60,782 bases of DNA from UBA1231 sp045123185 (GCA_045123185.1 JBGVIL010000205.1:1-60782), one strand, 5' to 3'. Shown: positions 10,522 through 17,262, numbered from the stretch's first letter. A program made the numbers and translations. Notes: generated by a model not told the origin, from the sequence alone.

Positions 10522-10970
10522 ATGGCAAGTTTACATTTAGCTCAAGAAATATTTAAATTAATATATCCTGTGGGAAGTATTTATATTTCTACATCAGCAA
10601 CAAATCCATCAACATATTTTGGTGGTACTTGGGTTGCAGTAGCTCAAGGTAGAACTTTAGTTGGTGTTAATACATCCGATTCTGATTTTAATACTGTTAT
10701 GAAAACTGGAGGTAGTAAGACACATACTCTTACAATAGACGAAATGCCGGCGCATGCACATTCTCTTAGAACGGTTCTTGATAATGCTGGTTCTGATAAT
10801 AGCCGGTGAATTACCAAAAGGTTCTAGAAATGATGGAAATAATAGAGGTTGGGGTCCATATATAGATTGGAATTCAGCAAATAGAGCATTAGCTAATACT
10901 GGACGGTTCTAAAGCACATTCTGTTCTTAATCCATACTATACAGTATATATATTTAGAAGAACTGTTTAA
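10522..10970 (+). CDS. Collar-type tail fibre with two CGG +1 shifts, invertible 3' part
   Basis: A 148-residue tail collar-like protein if both CGG codons are skipped. The N-terminus (MASLHLAQEIFKLIYPVGSI) and DEMPAHAH are typical of phage tail collar/short fibre proteins. Unshifted reading stops at TGA directly after CGG 10804. Skipping the C gives GELPKGSRNDGNNRGWG up to a second in-frame CGG at 10904. Skipping that C gives GSKAHSVLNPYYTVYIFRRTV and TAA 10968-10970. The reversed cassette at 10967-11162 encodes TGGNKAHSILNPYYTVYIFRR at the corresponding place, with an ordinary GGT at the second site. The part after 10740 lies between 16-base inverted repeats. No Shine-Dalgarno is evident. 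Confidence 0.85.
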
Positions 10971-11162
10971 GCCGTACGTCTGAATATATAAACAGTGTAA
11001 TAAGGATTTAATATGCTATGAGCCTTATTACCTCCAGTAAAATCAGAATAATTTCTTTCATTTTATCCAAACCACCATGTATCACCACCACCTGTTTAAA
11101 ATGTATTTTCACCTCCAGCATATATCCAATATAATAATTCATGCTGATGCGCCGGCATTTCG
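10740..11162. mobile_element. Predicted invertible tail-fibre segment
   Basis: The 16 bases CGAAATGCCGGCGCAT at 10740-10755 recur as a perfect inverted copy at 11147-11162. Between them two alternative fibre C-termini face each other and meet tail to tail: the forward one stops at 10970 and the reverse one at 10967, sharing stop-codon bases. Inversion would join the constant N-terminus (10522-10755) to the other C-terminus in the correct frame, because both copies of the repeat encode EMPAH in register. This is the arrangement of Gin/Cin/Min-type fibre switches. I find no invertase gene in the window, so a host enzyme would be needed or the switch is frozen. Confidence 0.75.
10967..11162 (-). 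pseudogene. Silent alternative fibre C-terminus (reverse cassette)
   Basis: Read on the minus strand from 11162 this encodes a promoterless fibre C-terminus: EMPAHQHELLYWIYAGGENTF, stop, TGGGDTWWFG, stop, then NERNYSDF and TGGNKAHSILNPYYTVYIF, RRTA and TAA. It ends like the forward cassette, so homology is certain. Two in-frame TAA codons interrupt it without any change of frame. Since TAA is a normal stop elsewhere, the cassette is either decayed (CAA or AAA to TAA) or encodes a truncated fibre after inversion. It contains no in-frame CGG. Confidence 0.75.
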
Positions 11163-11200
11163 ATATATTAATTTAGATTATAGATATTATATTAATAATT

Positions 11201-11674
11201 ATGGCAAGTTTACATTTGGCAAATGAAATATTTAAACTTATTTACCCAGTAGGTAGTATTTATTTATCCGATAATGCTACAAATCCTAGTTCTAAATTTG
11301 GTGGAACCTGGGTGCAATTAAAAGATCACTTCTTATATGCAGGTAGTAGCTTTTCTAGTGGTAATGGAACTGGAACAGCTACTAATAGTCATACTTTAAC
11401 TATTGATCAAATTCCCTCACATAACCATAGTGGTTCAACAAATAAAGGTAAAACTGATTTTATGAGAATTGTTGGTGCTGTTGGTACTTCTGAAGCATCA
11501 AATCATATGCCAGGTTATACATCAGGTGCTTATAAAGATGTGGGATTAGGAGAATTAAATTTTCCAGGTTCAAATCACTGGCATGATTTTGATACTAATA
11601 ATACTGGTGGAGGAAAGGGTCATTCTCATAATATACCATATCAATCTATATATGTATGGAGACGTACTGCATAA
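11201..11674 (+). CDS. Second collar-type tail fibre
   Basis: A 157-residue paralogue of the fibre at 10522. The first 20 residues are almost identical (MASLHLANEIFKLIYPVGSI), followed by NPSSKFGGTWV and DQIPSHNHSG. The C-terminus (GHSHNIPYQSIYVWRRTA) is the usual ending of collar-type fibres. It has no in-frame CGG and is intact. The start has no Shine-Dalgarno (only ATATTAATAATT upstream), as at 10522, so expression may be weak or depend on an upstream transcript. It may be a third receptor-binding variant or a companion subunit. Confidence 0.75.
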   Translation: MASLHLANEIFKLIYPVGSIYLSDNATNPSSKFGGTWVQLKDHFLYAGSSFSSGNGTGTATNSHTLTIDQIPSHNHSGSTNKGKTDFMRIVGAVGTSEASNHMPGYTSGAYKDVGLGELNFPGSNHWHDFDTNNTGGGKGHSHNIPYQSIYVWRRTA

Positions 11675-11700
11675 TTTATTTTAAAAGGAGGAAACTCAAA

Positions 11701-11952
11701 ATGGTAAAAACACATGAAATAAATTTAATCACTTCAGTGTTTAATCAAGTTCAAACTTCAAATTATATAATTCTTGAACAAGATAAAGATAATTTATTTG
11801 AAGCAAATGATTATATATTATTTAAACAAGTAGAACAAGTTGAAGAAGGGACACAGTTTACAGGACTTTATCAAATAGTTCAAATAAAAGATGTTGTAAT
11901 TGATAAAGGACTTAAAGAAGGCTTTGTTCTACTAAACATGCAAAAAATATAG
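11701..11952 (+). CDS. DUF3850-like small protein
   Basis: An 83-residue protein with a strong AAAAGGAGG site. Its pattern (ITSVFNQVQTSNYIILEQDKD, NDYILFKQVEQ, FTGLYQIVQIKDVV, GFVLLNM) resembles small DUF3850/ASCH-type domains, which fold as beta-barrels and may bind RNA or nucleotides. It sits between the fibre genes and the lysis module, a frequent place for such a gene in Gram-positive phages. Its role is not known. An upstream in-frame start inside the fibre gene is unlikely because the Shine-Dalgarno points to this ATG. Confidence 0.55.
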   Translation: MVKTHEINLITSVFNQVQTSNYIILEQDKDNLFEANDYILFKQVEQVEEGTQFTGLYQIVQIKDVVIDKGLKEGFVLLNMQKI

Positions 11953-11956
11953 GCAT

Positions 11957-12015
11957 ATAATATGTCTAGTTAAAAATAAAAACGGCTTAAAATCGATTCT
12001 CGTGCGTCGTTTTTT
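11957..12015. repeat. Inverted repeat flanking the lysis module, left copy
   Basis: The 18 bases at 11984-12001 are the exact reverse complement of 13980-13997 (GAGAATCGATTTTAAGCC). Similarity extends on both sides: AAAAACGAC lies four bases outside the core in both copies, and AGACATAT lies on the other flank. The imperfect repeat is about 55 bases. The local sequence can also fold (GGCT...AGCT with a T-run at 12010), so it may act as a terminator after the fibre genes. Confidence 0.7.
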
Positions 12016-12056
12016 AGCTGTTTGTACGATAAATACTACGAAAGGAGAATCATAAT

Positions 12057-12419
12057 ATGACTAACGAACAATTAACTCAAAAGGTTATGGAGTTAGAGGA
12101 ATTCAAAGGTCAGTCTACTGCTGACCACAAACGTATAGAACAAGTTTTAGCAGAACTTCAAGAGGAGGTACGAGCAACAAAAGATCTGGCCGAAGATGTA
12201 CATATTATGGCAATAAATATGCAAAACATGCAAAAAACTCAAGAAGAGATGAGTAAGAAAGTCGACGCTATTACATCAAAAGAATTTATTGAGTATAAAG
12301 AAAATAAAAAAGCAATAAAGAGTCAAATTATATCTATAATTATAGGTTCTTTTGGTACTATGATATTAGGATTTATATGTTGGCTATTTATGCAATTTGT
12401 AAATAAAGGAGGAATATAA
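12057..12419 (+). CDS. XhlA-like holin-associated membrane protein
   Basis: A 120-residue protein. Residues 1-95 are a charged coiled coil (EQLTQKVMELEEF ... NMQKTQEEMSKKVDAI). Residues 96-114 are a single C-terminal membrane segment (IISIIIGSFGTMILGFICWLF). This is the layout of haemolysin XhlA-type proteins, which sit beside the holin and help lysis. The AAAGGAG site is well placed. The stop is one base before the holin start, so the two are translationally coupled. Confidence 0.75.
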   Translation: MTNEQLTQKVMELEEFKGQSTADHKRIEQVLAELQEEVRATKDLAEDVHIMAINMQNMQKTQEEMSKKVDAITSKEFIEYKENKKAIKSQIISIIIGSFGTMILGFICWLFMQFVNKGGI

Positions 12420-12420
12420 T

Positions 12421-12630
12421 ATGTCAAACAAAGTTTATGATATTTTAAAATATATAGCTTTAATATTTTTGCCTGCCCTAACTACTTTTGTAGGTGTTGT
12501 ATTACAATGCTTTAATGTCAGTTGTGCTGATATAGTATTAACTATAATGACAGCATTTGATGTATTTCTAGGTACAGTATTACAAATTTCAAACTATAAC
12601 TACAATAACGATCTTAAGAAAGGAGAATAG
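12421..12630 (+). CDS. Holin (phi-LC3 type)
   Basis: A 69-residue protein with two hydrophobic segments (LKYIALIFLPALTTFVGVVL and ADIVLTIMTAFDVFLGTVL) and a short charged C-terminus. YDILKYIALIFLPALTTF is the signature of phi-LC3/Firmicutes holins. It forms holes in the membrane to release the lysin. It is placed between the XhlA-like gene and the lysin. Confidence 0.85.
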   Translation: MSNKVYDILKYIALIFLPALTTFVGVVLQCFNVSCADIVLTIMTAFDVFLGTVLQISNYNYNNDLKKGE

Positions 12631-12632
12631 TT

Positions 12633-12713
12633 ATGGATGAAGAAAAAACAGTAGACGCTGTAGAAGATGTTAATGTTCAAGATTTAAGAGAATACGAAGA
12701 GGAAGGAGAATAA
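12633..12713 (+). CDS. 26-residue acidic peptide
   Basis: A very small frame between holin and lysin with its own AAGGAGA site. The product is strongly acidic (DEEKTVDAVEDVN ... EYEEEGE). It ends two bases before the lysin start, and its last codons form the lysin Shine-Dalgarno (GGAAGGAGAA), so it may serve mainly to couple lysin translation. Its reality rests on spacing and the ribosome binding site. Confidence 0.45.
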   Translation: MDEEKTVDAVEDVNVQDLREYEEEGE

Positions 12714-12715
12714 TT

Positions 12716-13897
12716 ATGGCTTATAAAGGACCAGATATCTCTGCATGGCAGGGAGATATAGATATTACTGCCTTATCATCTCAAGTAGACTTCTTTATTT
12801 TTAGAGCTTATGCTGGAATGACTAAAGATAAAAAAGTTGACAGAAATGTTAATCTAGCAATTCAAAATGGAAAACCATATGGACTATATATTTATTCTTA
12901 TGCTCTAAATACTGCTCAAGCTAGAGAAGAAGCTCAAAGAATGGTTAATCTAGCAAATAGCTATAGTGTCAGACCAGCTTTCTTATGTATTGATATGGAG
13001 GATGCTGATGGATACAAAGCTAGAAATGGTATGCCTTCTAATCAAACATTAAGAGATATTTGTACAGTTGAAGGTGAAATATTTGAACAAGCTGGATATT
13101 ATGCAAATATATATGCCAATACTTCTTGGTGGAGAAATCAATTAGCAGGTCTAACAAGATTTGATAAGTGGGTTGCTCACTGGCCAACTAAAGGAGGCAA
13201 ACAAACAGGTAATGCTACTAGTCCAGATGGAGAGAATGCTAATAACTGTGGTATATGGCAATTTACTTCAGAAGGTAGATTAAGTGGATATAATGAAAAT
13301 CTTGATATGAACTATGCTTATAAAGATTTTGTTATGAATAAAAATGGTAACTCAAATCCTACTCCAGTAGCACCAGCTCCAAGTATACCAGATACTGTTA
13401 ATAAATACGTTGTTAAATCAGGAGACTGTCTATCAAAGATAGGATCTAACTTAGGAGTTGATTGGATAGATATAGCAAACGCTAACGGTATAGTTAGTCC
13501 TTATACAATATATGTAGGACAAACATTAATTATACCAGGAGGATCTACTCCAGCTCCAGCTCCATCTCAACTATCTGATAGTGGTACAACATATACAGTT
13601 AAATCAGGAGATACTCTTTCTAGCATTGCTGCTAAATTTGGAACAACATATCAAAAGATTGCAGCTGATAATGGAATAGCTAATCCTAATATTATATATC
13701 CTGGCCAAGTATTAAAAATAAATGGTGGTGGATCTACACAAACTAATAATACAGGTAGAACTTATGTTGTTAAATCTGGAGATACACTATCTGGAATAGC
13801 AGCAAAATTTGGAACAACATATCAAAAGATAGCTAGAGACAACAATATTGCTAATCCAAATGTAATATACCCAGGACAAAAATTAATAATATATTAA
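12716..13897 (+). CDS. Endolysin: GH25 muramidase with three LysM domains
   Basis: A 393-residue cell-wall hydrolase. Residues 1-210 are a glycoside hydrolase family 25 domain: GPDISAWQGDID near the N-terminus carries the conserved Asp, and CIDMED at 91-96 carries the catalytic Asp-x-Glu pair. It ends with the usual GIWQFTSEG. Three LysM repeats follow at about 230-275, 290-333 and 350-392, with SGDTLSSIAAKFGTTYQKIA in the last two, and proline/alanine linkers between them. GH25 enzymes cut the MurNAc-GlcNAc bond. The LysM units bind peptidoglycan. It is the last gene of the lysis operon. Confidence 0.95.
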   Translation: MAYKGPDISAWQGDIDITALSSQVDFFIFRAYAGMTKDKKVDRNVNLAIQNGKPYGLYIYSYALNTAQAREEAQRMVNLANSYSVRPAFLCIDMEDADGYKARNGMPSNQTLRDICTVEGEIFEQAGYYANIYANTSWWRNQLAGLTRFDKWVAHWPTKGGKQTGNATSPDGENANNCGIWQFTSEGRLSGYNENLDMNYAYKDFVMNKNGNSNPTPVAPAPSIPDTVNKYVVKSGDCLSKIGSNLGVDWIDIANANGIVSPYTIYVGQTLIIPGGSTPAPAPSQLSDSGTTYTVKSGDTLSSIAAKFGTTYQKIAADNGIANPNIIYPGQVLKINGGGSTQTNNTGRTYVVKSGDTLSGIAAKFGTTYQKIARDNNIANPNVIYPGQKLIIY

Positions 13898-13903
13898 AAT
13901 ATT

Positions 13904-13936
13904 GGAGGTGTTTTATACATCTCCTTTTATTTTTCT
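13904..13936 (+). terminator. Terminator after the endolysin
   Basis: GGAGGTG pairs with CATCTCC (one G-U pair) around a short loop and is followed by TTTTATTTTT. It closes the lysis operon. Confidence 0.7.
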
Positions 13937-13969
13937 CAAAATCAAGCAATTTTTCAAAAAGTGGAGAAA

Positions 13970-14025
13970 AACGACCTCTGAGAATCGATTTTAAGCCATT
14001 TATATTTTTTAGACATATAATTTGT
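13970..14025. repeat. Inverted repeat flanking the lysis module, right copy
   Basis: This is the reverse complement partner of 11957-12015, with a perfect 18-base core at 13980-13997. A third, weaker relative with ATTCTCGTACGTATACGGCG is at 14057-14076 and resembles the sequence beside the left copy. The rest of 13940-14120 is non-coding, T-rich and without other features I can name. Confidence 0.65.
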
Positions 14026-14120
14026 TTATAAAGGGGGTAAAATTGATTATAAACCATTCTCGTACGTATACGGCGTTTTAGCCTATTTTTGGGTATTTTT
14101 TAAGCCATTTTTGATATATT

Positions 14121-14145
14121 TCGCCCAATTTACATACAATATAAT
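14121..14145 (+). promoter_or_regulatory. CGC-box promoter 1
   Basis: CGCCCAATTTACA at 14122 is followed at exactly 18 bases (first base to first base) by TATAAT at 14140. It is one of nine sites with the pattern CGC-N7-ACA-N5-TATAAT. No TTGACA-like -35 lies at the usual distance. It precedes the gene at 14163. Confidence 0.8.
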
Positions 14146-14162
14146 GAAAAGGAGTGATTTAT

Positions 14163-14345
14163 ATGAAAGAAAAAATTATATTTGGTATTCTTGGAGGTAT
14201 TGGAGTTCTTAATGGAATAATATTACATAAGATAATAAATGTACAAAAAGAAATTGAATATTTTGAGAATGCTAAAAATATAACATGGAATCGCAAAGAA
14301 TATGAAAAATTAATTAATACAGAATTTAAAGTTGAGTCTAAATAG
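14163..14345 (+). CDS. Small membrane protein
   Basis: A 60-residue protein with one N-terminal membrane segment (IIFGILGGIGVLNGIILHKI) and a charged tail. The start is the ATG after AAAAGGAGTG; an ATG nine bases earlier has worse spacing. It is the first gene behind CGC-box promoter 1. Its function is unknown. Confidence 0.6.
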   Translation: MKEKIIFGILGGIGVLNGIILHKIINVQKEIEYFENAKNITWNRKEYEKLINTEFKVESK

Positions 14346-14360
14346 TAGACTCTTCTTTTT
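14334..14360 (+). terminator. Terminator overlapping the end of the 14163 gene
   Basis: GAGTCT and AGACTC form a six-pair stem around AAATAGT, followed by TTCTTTTT. The stem begins inside the last codons of the gene. Confidence 0.75.
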
Positions 14361-14384
14361 CGCTTAAATTACAACTCCTATAAT
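14361..14384 (+). promoter_or_regulatory. CGC-box promoter 2
   Basis: CGCTTAAATTACA at 14361 and TATAAT at 14379, the same spacing as the other copies. It would start transcription near 14391 and drive the structured RNA that follows. Confidence 0.8.
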
Positions 14385-14390
14385 GAGAGA

Positions 14391-14502
14391 GTATAAAACC
14401 GAACTTAAGAAAGTTAAATTTATAAGATGTAGACGACTAGTGTTCAACAACCAATGCGTTTGGTAAGTTGTTCATGGAACGGATACTACACGCTCTTTTG
14501 TT
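14391..14502 (+). ncRNA. Candidate small structured RNA
   Basis: About 110 bases between CGC-box promoters 2 and 3, with no credible reading frame. TGTAG (14428) pairs with CTACA (14486). Inside it GTTCAACAAC (14442-14451) pairs with GTTGTT (14467) and GAAC (14477), with a four-base bulge. The segment ends with CTCTTTTGTTTTT, which can act as a terminator. The promoter, fold and T-run together suggest an independent small RNA. No known family is recognised. Confidence 0.5.
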
Positions 14503-14505
14503 TTT

Positions 14506-14529
14506 CGCTTGAATTACAAGGTATATAAT
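14506..14529 (+). promoter_or_regulatory. CGC-box promoter 3
   Basis: CGCTTGAATTACA at 14506 and TATAAT at 14524. It drives the gene at 14546. Confidence 0.8.
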
Positions 14530-14545
14530 AGAGAGGAGAATTATT

Positions 14546-14758
14546 ATGTATATTTTAGGAGTTATAATTATTATATTATTAATAAGGATGATTATGAATC
14601 AACACACTATTGATGAGCATATCCAAGAATCTAGTAATAGAAAAATTGGAGATGATGAATTGATACATTTTGATGGATTAATCAATAATTTAATATTTAG
14701 GATAACAGTATTATACAAAAACACAATTTATTACGTATTCAAAAAAGGATCAAAATAA
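14546..14758 (+). CDS. Small membrane-anchored protein
   Basis: A 70-residue protein with an N-terminal membrane segment (YILGVIIIILLIRMIM) and a short polar domain. It is preceded by GAGAGGAG and its own promoter and followed by a terminator, so it is a single-gene unit. Its function is unknown. Confidence 0.6.
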   Translation: MYILGVIIIILLIRMIMNQHTIDEHIQESSNRKIGDDELIHFDGLINNLIFRITVLYKNTIYYVFKKGSK

Positions 14759-14774
14759 TGGTCCTTTATATTTT
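14744..14774 (+). terminator. Terminator after the 14546 gene
   Basis: AAAGGATC pairs with GGTCCTTT (one G-U pair), followed by ATATTTT. The stem includes the final codons of the gene. Confidence 0.65.
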
Positions 14775-14798
14775 CGCTTAAATTACATGTTGTATAAT
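14775..14798 (+). promoter_or_regulatory. CGC-box promoter 4
   Basis: CGCTTAAATTACA at 14775 and TATAAT at 14793. It drives the gene at 14827. Confidence 0.8.
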
Positions 14799-14826
14799 GA
14801 AGAATAAATTTTTAGGAGGTATTCAA

Positions 14827-15039
14827 ATGAAAAGTAAAAGAATTACAAAGGAAAGTTTAATGAAAGGAATTAAAAAGATTACTAAACATAAGTTATTTAA
14901 GAATAAATTATATTCAAGTATATTAATGTTAATTGGATTCTTTAGTATCAAATTATTAGAAGGTGATATTACAGTATTCATATTTATGTTAATGATAGGA
15001 TTACCAGTATTCTTTAGTAAGGAAAATGTTATTGTATAG
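14827..15039 (+). CDS. Small two-segment membrane protein
   Basis: A 70-residue protein: a basic N-terminus (KSKRITKESLMKGIKKITKHK), then two hydrophobic segments (YSSILMLIGFFSIKLL and ITVFIFMLMIGLPVFF). TTTAGGAGG lies seven bases before this ATG; an ATG 30 bases earlier has no Shine-Dalgarno. Its function is unknown. Confidence 0.6.
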   Translation: MKSKRITKESLMKGIKKITKHKLFKNKLYSSILMLIGFFSIKLLEGDITVFIFMLMIGLPVFFSKENVIV

Positions 15040-15041
15040 AG

Positions 15042-15070
15042 AGGCTTCATTAGCCTTTTCTTTTTTTTTA
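15042..15070 (+). terminator. Terminator after the 14827 gene
   Basis: AGGCT and AGCCT form a stem around TTCATT, followed by a long T-run. Confidence 0.7.
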
Positions 15071-15093
15071 TATTTAGAAAGGAGGAATTTAAT

Positions 15094-15441
15094 ATGTCTG
15101 TAAACTTAAGCTTAAATGTTAATGAAATGGAGGAATATTTAATAGATTCGTACGAAGATTACATTTTAGATAAAATAGGAATCCATTATATTTTTCGTTT
15201 CCCAAATGATTATGGAGCATCTGTCGTAAAACAATATGGATGTTATGGGTATGAGAATGATAAATGGGAATTAGCCTGTATATTATTTGATCATAACAAA
15301 GATATAGATGGTATTTCAGTAGTTCCAACCGAGTATATGATAGTATATCCACCAAGTTTATTTATTGGAAGAACACCATTAGGAAATTTAACAGACAAAG
15401 AAGTATACAATATATTAAAAGATATTAAATCGCTTAAATAA
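15094..15441 (+). CDS. Phage protein of unknown function
   Basis: A 115-residue soluble protein with an acidic N-terminus (NEMEEYLIDSYEDYILDKIG) and an aromatic, beta-rich middle (IHYIFRFPNDYGASVVKQYG; WELACILFDHN). The ribosome binding region is identical to the one before 15758, suggesting duplication of a leader. Its stop lies inside CGC-box promoter 5. I do not recognise the family. Confidence 0.6.
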   Translation: MSVNLSLNVNEMEEYLIDSYEDYILDKIGIHYIFRFPNDYGASVVKQYGCYGYENDKWELACILFDHNKDIDGISVVPTEYMIVYPPSLFIGRTPLGNLTDKEVYNILKDIKSLK

Positions 15442-15454
15442 CATTGTATATAAT
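15431..15454 (+). promoter_or_regulatory. CGC-box promoter 5
   Basis: CGCTTAAATAACA at 15431 and TATAAT at 15449. The box overlaps the last codons of the upstream gene, which shows that the spacing is kept even inside coding sequence. It drives 15479. Confidence 0.78.
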
Positions 15455-15478
15455 GAAATAAACATAGGAGGTATTGAA

Positions 15479-15712
15479 ATGAAGAAAAAGTTATATTTAA
15501 TAAAAGGTATTCCATATTCAATGACAGAAAATTCAAGAGAATTTAGACAAGACTTAAAATTATTTAAGGAAAATAATGGAGAAGTCTCTGCAAGAATGTC
15601 TCTTACGAGTTTTCAAGCTTTGACGATAAGATTACAAATTATAAAATATAATGCAACTCATCCAACTTATATGGAATTAGTTAAATTAAGAGCAAAAAGA
15701 TATAGAGTCTAG
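15479..15712 (+). CDS. Small basic protein
   Basis: A 77-residue basic protein (KKKLYLIKGIPYSMTEN ... LVKLRAKRYRV) with a TAGGAGGT site and its own promoter. Its helical, basic character would suit nucleic-acid or host-factor binding, but no motif identifies it. Confidence 0.55.
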   Translation: MKKKLYLIKGIPYSMTENSREFRQDLKLFKENNGEVSARMSLTSFQALTIRLQIIKYNATHPTYMELVKLRAKRYRV

Positions 15713-15732
15713 ATTTTAGGCTCTTTTCTTTT
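15705..15732 (+). terminator. Terminator after the 15479 gene
   Basis: GAGTCT pairs with AGGCTC, followed by TTTTCTTTTT. Confidence 0.65.
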
Positions 15733-15757
15733 TATATTTAGAAAGGAGGAATTTAAT

Positions 15758-15988
15758 ATGTGGGTATTTTGGATACTAGGTATTATATTAAACTTCATAT
15801 CTGGATGTATATTTATTACATTATGGAATTTGAAATATCATGGATATGGAGAAATTGATGTCGATCCTGAAACACAACAATGTAGAGTACATATAAATCC
15901 TAATGATTTGGGAAATCCGAAGATTAAAAAAGTTATTTTTAAAGTTAACCACAACATACCGTTAACGCGAGAAGAACATATGCTATAA
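15758..15988 (+). CDS. Membrane-anchored small phage protein
   Basis: A 76-residue protein with an N-terminal membrane segment (FWILGIILNFISGCIFITLW) and a small beta domain with GEIDVDPETQQCRVHINPND, ending in LTREEH. This membrane-plus-beta layout is common among hypothetical proteins of Firmicutes phages. CGC-box promoter 6 lies inside its 3' end. Confidence 0.6.
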   Translation: MWVFWILGIILNFISGCIFITLWNLKYHGYGEIDVDPETQQCRVHINPNDLGNPKIKKVIFKVNHNIPLTREEHML

Positions 15989-15989
15989 T
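15966..15989 (+). promoter_or_regulatory. CGC-box promoter 6
   Basis: CGCGAGAAGAACA at 15966 and TATAAT at 15984, entirely inside the end of the 15758 gene. Only the CGC, ACA and TATAAT elements are kept, which defines the core of the motif. It drives 16031. Confidence 0.68.
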
Positions 15990-16030
15990 GAGGAATGTAT
16001 ATTCTAATATATTTTTTAGGAGGTAATGAT

Positions 16031-16393
16031 GTGAGTAAAATTGAAGAAACACTATGGACGAATTATGATGAAATCAATAATTTAATGGATGGAATCGATG
16101 TTGGATCTAAGGAATTCGGTGTATTAGTCGAAGAAAGAGATAGAATTAGAAAGGAATTGATTAACATAGATCAATTTGATCAAGAGATAGATACAAAAAT
16201 ATCTCAAATCGAATGTGATAATATGAAAGACAGAATTCATAATTTAATAACTATTGGAACTTTTACGATAACAACAGGAATATCATTATATGCAATATCA
16301 AAAACATTTAAATTTGATCAGATTGGAACCATAACTAGTACATTAGGTAGAAATATTTTAAATGGAGTTGTCCCTAAATTGGGTAAAAGATGA
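16031..16393 (+). CDS. Coiled-coil protein with C-terminal hydrophobic segment
   Basis: A 120-residue protein starting at GTG, seven bases after AGGAGG. The first 80 residues are helical and charged (VEERDRIRKELINIDQFDQE). Residues 84-101 form a hydrophobic segment (LITIGTFTITTGISLYAI). It could be a membrane or membrane-associated partner of the paralogous proteins that follow. Confidence 0.55.
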   Translation: MSKIEETLWTNYDEINNLMDGIDVGSKEFGVLVEERDRIRKELINIDQFDQEIDTKISQIECDNMKDRIHNLITIGTFTITTGISLYAISKTFKFDQIGTITSTLGRNILNGVVPKLGKR

Positions 16394-16406
16394 TATATTC
16401 TCAAAA

Positions 16407-16434
16407 GAGTAGCTATGTTATGCTATTCTTTTTG
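16407..16434 (+). terminator. Terminator after the 16031 gene
   Basis: GAGTAGC pairs with GCTATTC around TATGTTAT, followed by TTTTT. Confidence 0.7.
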
Positions 16435-16473
16435 GTTTATATAGATATTTAAAAAGAAAGGAGAATTATATTC

Positions 16474-17229
16474 ATGAAGAACGCAAAATTTTTACTAAAG
16501 AGATACTCACCACTAATACTTACAAGTCTTGGATCAGTAGGTGTAGTTGTAACATCTGTATTAACAGCTAAAGGAACTATACAAGCTAAAAAATTAGTTG
16601 AAAAAGTTGAGGAAAGTGAAAACTGTAAATTAACTTTAAAAGACGATTGGCAAGATATTGTCAAAATAGCTTGGAAACCATATATACCAGCTGTTATAAG
16701 TGGTGTAAGTACGATTTCTTGTATATTTGGAGCTCATTTCTTGAATAGAAGAGCACAAGCATCTATAGCATCTGCATATGCATTATTAAGTAATACTTAT
16801 AAAGAATATGTAGAGAAGTCAAAAGAACTATACGGTGAAGATGCAGAACAAAAGATACAAGAACAAGTAGCGAAGTCTAAGTTTGATACAACATTCATAA
16901 CTGTAGACACAGATAATCATTTATTCTTTGATTATCAATCTATGCGATATTTTGAAACAACATTCGACGATTTAAAAAGAGCAGAAGATTTTGTTAATCA
17001 AGAACTAGCAGCATCAGGATATGTACATTTGAACACATTCTATGAAGCATTAGGTATTGATAAATTAGAGAATTTTGGCAATTCTATGGGTTGGTGTGAT
17101 GAAGGTGACTATAAAGAAATAATCTTTGAACATGAGAGGATATTAATGGATGACTGTGATGAAAATGGTAACCAATTAGAGTGTTTTATAGTTACTATGA
17201 CTGCACCCACCGAGTTATATTTCTTATGA
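16474..17229 (+). CDS. DUF6353-like membrane protein, paralogue A
   Basis: A 251-residue protein with the layout shared by 17499 and 19671. It has a first membrane segment (LILTSLGSVGVVVTSVLTAKG) and a second (AWKPYIPAVISGVSTISCIF) followed by helices (ASAYALLSNTYKEY). The C-terminal domain contains YVHLNTFYEALGI ... MGW. The WKPYIPA turn and the C-terminal (Y/N)xxYxxLGI...GW motif tie the family together. By pattern this is DUF6353, a Firmicutes phage family of unknown function. It starts after a strong AAAGGAG. Confidence 0.7.
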   Translation: MKNAKFLLKRYSPLILTSLGSVGVVVTSVLTAKGTIQAKKLVEKVEESENCKLTLKDDWQDIVKIAWKPYIPAVISGVSTISCIFGAHFLNRRAQASIASAYALLSNTYKEYVEKSKELYGEDAEQKIQEQVAKSKFDTTFITVDTDNHLFFDYQSMRYFETTFDDLKRAEDFVNQELAASGYVHLNTFYEALGIDKLENFGNSMGWCDEGDYKEIIFEHERILMDDCDENGNQLECFIVTMTAPTELYFL

Positions 17230-17262
17230 TCTATATGAAATATTAACAGAAACATATAGAAA

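Noticed and set aside
11201..11674. Diversity-generating retroelement acting on the fibre genes
   Set aside because: There is no reverse transcriptase and no adenine-specific template/variable repeat pair; the inverted copy differs at all bases and fits an inversion switch better.
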